A stretch of 64,000 bases of DNA from Buddleja alternifolia (lineage: Eukaryota; Streptophyta; Magnoliopsida; Lamiales; Scrophulariaceae): assembly GCA_019426215.1 (NCBI GenBank), contig CM033402.1, positions 23,880,104-23,944,103 of the forward strand, written 5' to 3'. The notes under the pieces were generated by a model. That model was given only the letters and a program-made list of their open reading frames with translations. It was not told where the DNA came from and did no database searches. Positions 58,000 through 64,000 of this stretch are shown here, one piece after another. Made by a program: the position numbers and the translations under genes. Each line of letters opens with the position of its first letter. Position 1 is the stretch's first letter.

Positions 58000-60119
58000 G
58001 TGGTATCAGAGTCAATCTCTGATTTGCATATTTGATCTTGTTTACGTGATTTAAGAATTGCATGTTATGTGTTTTTGAAGCATGTTTGTATGTTTTTCTT
58101 AAATCTGCGTTTTATGGTTTTTTGCCTAGTTTTTAGATTTTTAGTTATTGTAAATCTGGGGATAATTGATGATATTGAAAATTGAAAAATACCGAGAAAA
58201 AACGGGGCTCGAAAGCCCCGAGAAAAACTCGGGCACGCGCACTGTTCACGAGTGAATAGTGCACGCTGTCGGGCCGTTTGGCCCGGCCCTGCCCAGTCAC
58301 GGCACGTCAGGTCGTGGGTTTGGATACCCAATTCGTTGATTCGGGTCGTAAAACGGGCTATGTTTGGGTTGAAATTGATTTTTGAATTTTGGGTGATTTT
58401 AATTAATTAGGTGGATCAAAAGGATGATGACCCGAATAATTTAAATCAAGCCCAATTGAAAATTATCCAATTTTGATATGTTAATTAGTTTGGACTTAAT
58501 CTAATTAAATCTAAAAGGGTCAATTAGATTGGTGATTTGGACTTAAATTAAATTTAGCCCAATAAGAAATTAATAAACATGAATGTTGTTCTAATTAATT
58601 ATTTTGAGCCCAATTAAATTGAATGCAAGTGGACCAAAAGGATGGTGACTTGGGTTTGATGAAATCGAGCCCAATGAGATTAATTGAAATATAATATTTA
58701 ATTAGAACTAATTAATTATTTTTCTTGGAGATTAATAATTGATTTATGGATTAAATATTATTATTTTTTCCCTCGACTTGGAAATTACTTCATTTTGAAT
58801 AAGGAATATAAATTATTTTTCTTAGAGATTAATAATTAATTCTTTGATCAAATAAAAGTATTTCCAATTTTTGATGGCTTTAAATCGTAATAAAATAAAA
58901 TATAGAATTTCATATTTTATGTGTTCATATTATTTTAATTAAAGGTAGATGCACTTAATTCTTAATTTCGTACATCTAAGTCATCTAGTTGGACTAGAAT
59001 GATTTTAATTGAAATAGTAAATATGTGAGATCATAAGGAATTTTATAAAGGACTTTTTAGTTGGACTAAAATTTAAATAATCAACATAAGTGATTTAATA
59101 TTGCGAGCATGTATTAATTGATGCGAACATGTCTTATGTGATTAAAACACTAATCATGGACTTAGGATTATATGTTTTACCTTTAATTTTATGGGTTATA
59201 AAATTTAAAGCTATTTATTATATTCTTAGAAATAATGCATGAGTTGTTTTAGGAATCGAGATAAAATAGTTCAAAGTTGATAAAGTCAAAAGGCCCATGA
59301 ATGTTTAATAGGTTTAATCTATGTCTTTTGTGATGGCCCATTGGCTCGGGCCCTCTAGTAAAAGTCCAAGATCAAGTGACGAATTTATTTATTCATTTAT
59401 TTAAATTCTATTGAAAGGCATGATTATTAGTAGTATTTTTATGCATGATCAATATAGAATAAAGCGCTATATAAATTGAATAATGTGGAAAGTGAGACCA
59501 AAATCTTTTGACGAATTAAATTCTCCCAAATAAATTATACCGAGTTACAAAAGGATATTTGACATCCTCACCCTCCACTAAGCTTTCTAAAATTAGAATT
59601 ACTATAAATGTGTAAAGCTTCCCAGTTATGGGGGTTATACATTTAGAAATAATTTAAATTTTATAAAGTGCATGCAAATGCCTTAATCGAAACATCTTTC
59701 ACCCCAGAAACTTGTTCGGTTGCAAAGTGAAATTCAAATGCTAGATTATAAGAGTTAGTGGGGATAAACTCGGGTAGTTCACGAACCTAGAAATCGAATG
59801 GGTTCCGTTTTGGTGAACTATGGGGAAACGTATTGAAACATTTATTGGATAAATTGATATTAGATATCACTTCAAATAATTAATGGGCCAGAAACCGGTT
59901 AGGTTGCAACCTATTTAATTAATTGAGGACCTCAATACCTGCTGTGGAATCGATGCCAATGATGATTCCCGATTTTCACATGGGAGTGTGGAATTCAAAA
60001 AATGCAGTGGGAGCCAAGATAAATTTTAATTCCTTAATTTTTCTTGGTTAAGTCAAAACAAGTAATCTAATAAATCTGATTTATTTCTGCAGTCATTTTC
60101 TCATTTATCTCTCTCAAAT
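58000..60119 (+). other. B2 PBS and long leader
   Basis: The PBS GTGGTATCAGAGTC is intact. The leader is 2.1 kb and parallels B1 closely (for example 59,100-59,170 against 27,115-27,200). It includes the GC-rich palindromic patch near 58,250-58,320. It ends CTGCAGTCATTTTC...CTCTCAAAT before the gag ATG at 60,120. Confidence 0.8.
59553..59918 (+). promoter_or_regulatory. Four-hairpin RNA structure in the B2 leader
   Basis: H0: GGATAT/ACATCC, one mismatch (59,553-59,567). H1: TTTCAC/GTGAAA (59,697-59,732). H2: TAGTTCAC/GTGAACTA (59,775-59,820). H3: TTAATGGG against CCTATTTAA, decayed (59,880-59,918). Spacing (129, 42, 59 bases) agrees with the other copies. H1 and H3 loops keep GTTCGGTTGCA or GGTTAGGTTGCA. 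Confidence 0.75.
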
Positions 60120-60950
60120 ATGACAAACCCACTTTCAATTCTACTCGAAAAGAATACTCTGACTGGACCCAATTATGTGGACTGACTTAGAAATTTGAGG
60201 ATTGTCCTCAATATGGAATCACTGGGATACATCTTGGAGGCTGATATCCCGGCGGCTCCTGCTAGAACACGTGCCAACGAGGAAGAGGTCAAAGCCCATG
60301 AAAAATGGGTTAAGGATGACCTCCGGGTGAGAGATACATGGTGGGATCTATGACTAATGATCTTCAAAGGTCACATGATAAGATGCCCACTGCAAAAGCT
60401 ATCTTAGCTCACCTGGTAGAGCTCTATGGAGAGCATAGTCTAACTGCACGATATGAGATATCGTAAGAGCTCTTTGGAGCCAAGATGAAAGAAAGTGAGA
60501 AGGTTGGTGATCATGTCCTCAAAATGATTTTGAGGATCTAGAAATTGGAAGCTCTCGAATTCACCATGAATGCCACCCTTCAAACTGACTTAATCTTGCA
60601 GTCTCTTCCTATTCCTTCTCCCAATTTGTGGTTAACTTTAACAGCAATGAGATAGAGTGCAATTTAGCTGGGCTAATGAACAAGTTCGTTACTGCACAAT
60701 CTCAAATGAAACCAAAGGGAAAGGAAACTGCCTTGGTCATCTCTTCTGGACCTAAAAAGTCTAAGAAAAACAACAACGAGAAAAAATCTGGCGAGCTTGG
60801 AGCTCAAGGGAGTACCAAGAAGGGTAAGGGAAAGGCTCAAGGGTTTTACAAGAGCAAAGGACCTAAGAAAATGGATAGATGTCTCGAGTGCGGTGAGCTT
60901 GGCCACTGGAAGAGAAACTATCCCAAATTAGGCACAGGCGCACAAGGTAT
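60120..60950 (+). pseudogene. gag: B2 gag, broken
   Basis: ATG at 60,120: MTNPLSILLEKNTLTGPNYVD, then TGA where relatives have Trp. Frame changes follow near 60,340 and 60,610. The open frame from 60,628 gives the Gag end and CLECGELGHWKRNY, a zinc knuckle whose last Cys is Tyr. Confidence 0.85.
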
Positions 60951-61484
60951 GGAACTATTAGTTTTTGAAACTAACTGTTCTATGACCGTATTTTCTACTT
61001 CGTGGATTCTGGACTCAGGGGCTAGTGCTCATGTTTGTTGTTTGGATCAGGATCTACAGAGAAGTAGAAAGCTGGGCCGAGAAGAAGTGATGATCAAAGT
61101 AGGCAGCGGGGAAAGCGTCGCAGCTACTAGGATCATATCTACTTCTCTTTATTTGAATTCTGGACATTTATTGTTTTTAGATAATGGGTTTTGGCCAAGG
61201 GGCTTAAGAACATTGTATCTATTCCTATCTTAGTTAAGATTGGATATACATTCCGTTTTTCTAAATTAAATTGCCACATTTATTATGGAAATAAATTAGT
61301 TGGCAATACATGTTTAGTTAATGGTTTGTATTATTTAAATGTCCGTATTTCATTTGATGTTAATGTTGTAACACGTAAACGTGGTAGGCAAGAAACTAAC
61401 TTAAGACTCAAGTGGCATCTTAGACTAGGCCATGCCGGAGAGCACAAGATCCACAAAATGGAAAAAGATAGGCTTTTAAGTTGA
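60951..61484 (+). pseudogene. B2 protease and integrase zinc region
   Basis: WILDSGASAHVC keeps the protease Asp-Ser-Gly. A frame change near 61,195 is followed by 61,191-61,484 with LKWHLRLGHAGEHKIHKMEKD, the start of integrase, ending in a stop at 61,482. Confidence 0.85.
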
Positions 61485-62375
61485 CTAAGGTCGGACCCTA
61501 TTCCTACATGTGAATCATGTCTCTTAGGCAAGATGGCTAGAACCCCCTTCACAGGGACTTTTGAAAGGGCAACGCAAGTCTTAGGATTAGTGCATACCGA
61601 CGTCTGCGGACCATTTGGAGAAATGGCTTGTGGAGGTTTCTACTACTTCATCACTTTCACTGACGACCATTCAAGATTTGGTCTAGTGTATCCGATGAAG
61701 CAAAAATCTGAATCCTTTGAAAGATTCAAAGAGTTTAAGGTCTTAGTAGAAAATCAAAGTGGGCAAAATATAAAAACTCTACGATCGGATCGTAGAGGAG
61801 AATATATGAGTGCCGAGTTTGATGAATTCCTAAGACAACAAGGAATTATGTTACAACTAACACCACCAGCAACTCCTCAACTGAATGGAGTAGCCGAGCG
61901 AAGGAATCGAACACTGTTGGACATGGTTCATTCCATGCTTAGTTACACTGATTTACCCATTTTGTTGTGAGGATACGCGCTCCTTACCGCTGCTCATGTT
62001 TTGAACAGATGTTCCTCCAAATCCGTTCCTAAAACTCCACATGAGATGTGGAATAATAGGAAACCGAGTCTTAATCATATTAAGATTTGGGGATGCCCCG
62101 CTTATGTCAAGAAGACTAAAGTGGAGAAATTGGAGGCAAGATCCCTAATGGGACATTTCATTGGTTATCCTGAAGATGCCATGGGATTCTTCTTTTACCT
62201 GCATGATGATCAAAAAATCATTGTGGCCCTACAAGCTCACTTTCTTGAGGATGAGTTCATCTTGGAAGTGGGCAAAGGTAGGAAAATTGTTCTAGAAGAA
62301 CAAAATGAAACTCCCTCAAATACATCTGTTCAAGAACCGAGGCCTGAACCCATAGTAGCACAACCACCACGGAAC
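61485..62375 (+). pseudogene. B2 integrase core, element truncated after it
   Basis: CESC and [31 protein letters not shown] (the usual Gly after Arg is Arg), [18 protein letters not shown] residues visible. A TGA at 61,968 (Trp in relatives) separates the end (62,001 onward, [16 protein letters not shown]). Copia sequence stops at about 62,375, before RT; RT, RNase H and the 3' LTR are absent. Confidence 0.85.
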
Positions 62376-62377
62376 AA

Positions 62378-62534
62378 GTGGACAGTTAAAGATTCGCGAG
62401 GATTAATAGAACACGCAAAAGGTACGTGTTCTTCGTTTTATGTTAAAATCAACAAAAATCCACAAATTGATCTTGGCTTTGGGAATCCAGATATGTTTTA
62501 AATTCTGTTGCGCATGATACCAGGATTCCCAACA
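62378..62534 (+). repeat. Probable LTR 3' end fragment of another copia
   Basis: About 157 bases end in GATACCAGGATTCCCAACA, in the style of a copia LTR end, and do not match A, B or C coding sequence. Both neighbours differ in type. Its partner is not in the window. Confidence 0.4.
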
Positions 62535-63032
62535 TTAACAACTAGGAATTTTACCATCTAAGTAGATTGGGCTGGAAGTGTACCTAAGGATAGAGGCAGG
62601 TAAACTTCTCTGGGCGCCTCTACCACTTCGCCTATGAAACCAGTAAGAGTAGTGTTAACCCCTCAGAGCTATGCATTATCTATCCCGAGCTGAGCAAAGG
62701 CGTTGTAGAAAATTATGTTTGCTGAGCTTCCGCTATCTACCAGAATTTTCTTAACCCAAAATTTTGATACAGTGGCCGAGATTACCAAGGCATCATTATG
62801 TGAGGGGATGAGGTACTCCAAATCTTGTACTCCAAATTTGATGTTTTGCATGTCCAACTCTACTTGGTTAACTTGATCCATTAGGGGGTCTCTGACAGCA
62901 TGTGACCCAGTGGTAGCCCTTAATAAAGATTTTCTAGAGTTCACCGAGTCTCCCCTCGCGGGGCCTCCCAAAATGAATCTAATTACCCAATTTCATGGGG
63001 GGTTATCCATATCAACATCTACCTTAAGGGTA
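62535..63032 (-). pseudogene. Ty3/gypsy gag-protease fragment
   Basis: On the minus strand, FILGGPARGDSVNSRK is followed by LEYLIPSHNDALVISATV and KKILVDSGSSANIIFYNAFAQLG, the aspartic protease region of Tat/Ogre-type gypsy with the catalytic DSGSS. A stop after GIDNA at 62,669 is followed in another frame by TGFIGEVVEAPREVYLPLSLG, the usual continuation. The RT is missing. It is of the same general class as the gag fragment at 52,587. Confidence 0.8.
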
Positions 63033-63242
63033 TTACCCTTGCGTCTCCCTTTTCTTCCACAAGGTCACAAAGGGTCCTGAGGTGCCGTCCCTTACGACTT
63101 GAAGAGGAAAGTTATGGTTTTCAAACAGATAGTCCCAGTTAACCAGAAATCCGGCGTTAACGGTGACTGGTTTTTCAGCACGGGATGTTTTTCCAGTAGC
63201 AGGCTTGGATGTTTTGGAAGATTTTGCAGCTTTGGGTGTCAT
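63033..63242 (-). pseudogene. Second Sirevirus: start of env-like region
   Basis: ATG at 63,242, Lys/Ser/Thr-rich start (PKAAKSSKTSKPATGKTS), then VTVNAGFLVNWDYLFENHN, matching the env-like N-terminus of the first SIRE element (EITIKVTEGLVVDWKFLYE). Similarity fades after about residue 50. The tail RDGTSGPFVTLWKK may already belong to the gypsy fragment, so the junction lies at about 63,030-63,100. Confidence 0.6.
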
Positions 63243-64000
63243 TGCTTAAAGTTTGAAAGCTTTTTGAGAGAAATATTTGCCTTGGGAAAGATAAAGATTT
63301 GTACAATAGAGAGAATTTGTGAGAGTGATAAAATCTGACTGTAAAGACCTTGAAGGGTTTAAATAGAGGCAAAAATTAATGTTTCAATGGCTACGATGTT
63401 GACACGTGGACAGTCAAAGAGTTTGAATTTTGAAAGGAGTCAAATCTGATACGTTTTAGGAAAATACGGATGCAAAAAGTGCGGTAAAATAGTTTATCAG
63501 TTACCAAAAAGAGCGAAAATTTGGGATCCGCAGTTACCAAATTAATTGAAAAACGTTTGAAAAGATTTGAAATTTTCAGCGTGAAATACACGCGCCTGAT
63601 AGTACACTAACACGTAATCAGACTCGAGCAGACCTGAACTATCTCAGTTTTAGATAAATATCAATAACCGTTAGTTTGATTTGATAGACACGTGTGGGTA
63701 GTTATCAAATCTAATCTTATATACTTATCCAAATGCCATCCTTTTATCGATGAAAACTATGCATGTTTTTAAAATAATTTTCTTAGCGTTATCGTGGGAA
63801 TTTCTTTAACGCTTAAGACTTTTGAAGAACAACAAGAACAAAAATAAATTTTGTAAAGTTGTGGTAAAGTCAATCGCTTGAATTTTAAATGACAATTTTA
63901 TTTAGAGATTGACTTCGTCATGCATAAAGATAAGTGATATATGTTATTTTTACACTAGTTTTCCCCTGTTTATCGACTTAGTTTTAATTGTTTCCTTGAT
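63243..64000 (-). other. Second Sirevirus: pol-env spacer, runs off the window
   Basis: 63,571-63,730 matches 5,125-5,285 of the first SIRE, including ACACGCGC, ACTAACACGTA and GTTTGATNTGATAGA-type blocks. CGCTTGA/CGCTTAAG motifs recur at 63,785-63,880. There is no gene here; pol should follow beyond 64,000. The open frames 63,175-63,372 and 63,391-63,591 are not supported. Confidence 0.65.

Overview
The window is transposable-element DNA from a flowering plant, most likely a eudicot. The evidence is plant-type Ty1/copia elements primed by initiator-Met tRNA (TGGTATCAGAGC), a Sirevirus with an env-like region, a CACTA-type end, and AT-rich nested LTRs. I found no convincing intact host gene, tRNA or rRNA. 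The only possible host trace is one short exon-like piece of a leucine-rich-repeat kinase gene near 16.5 kb.

Layout. (1) 1-12,685: a young SIRE-type (Sirevirus) copia on the minus strand. Its left LTR is cut by the window edge; it has a decayed env-like region, an intact 1072-codon pol, a gag with a frame change near its end, and a complete 5' LTR. (2) 12,686-18,730: unassigned sequence holding a solo Ty3/gypsy-like LTR ('E1', TSD ACACA) and a CACTA-like right end. (3) 18,731-22,311: the 3' part of a short-LTR copia ('F', minus strand), with a TIR DNA transposon inside its RNase H tail. (4) 22,312-56,547: a pile-up of two related copia subfamilies on the plus strand, 'A' (LTR begins TGTTAGGTATATGCC) and 'B' (begins TGTTAGNATTATGCC). 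It includes a tandem chain sharing LTRs, a B leader fused to an A tail, and a complete relative of B on the minus strand ('C', 39,119-50,257, TSD ATCTA) inserted in an A LTR. C carries a solo LTR 'D' (TSD AATCT) in its own LTR. A second E LTR, a gypsy gag fragment and a decayed A pol follow. (5) 56,548-62,37x: a B element lacking its 3' half. (6) 62,38x-64,000: joined fragments of a copia LTR end, a gypsy protease region and a second Sirevirus env/spacer, both coding pieces on the minus strand.

How the parts work together. Each copia copy has LTR promoter, PBS, leader, gag with CCHC knuckle, protease, integrase, RT, RNase H, PPT and LTR. Only the SIRE element looks recently mobile, since its LTRs are about 99% identical where both are visible. 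The others carry stops and frameshifts.

The strongest new-looking signal is in the long leaders of the A, B and C copies. A fixed series of four hairpins (a 6-bp triloop stem, then three stems of about 8 bp at near-constant spacing) sits 200-570 nt upstream of gag in four separate copies. The stem sequences differ between copies but pairing is kept by compensatory changes. This points to a selected RNA structure, possibly for packaging, dimerisation or translation.
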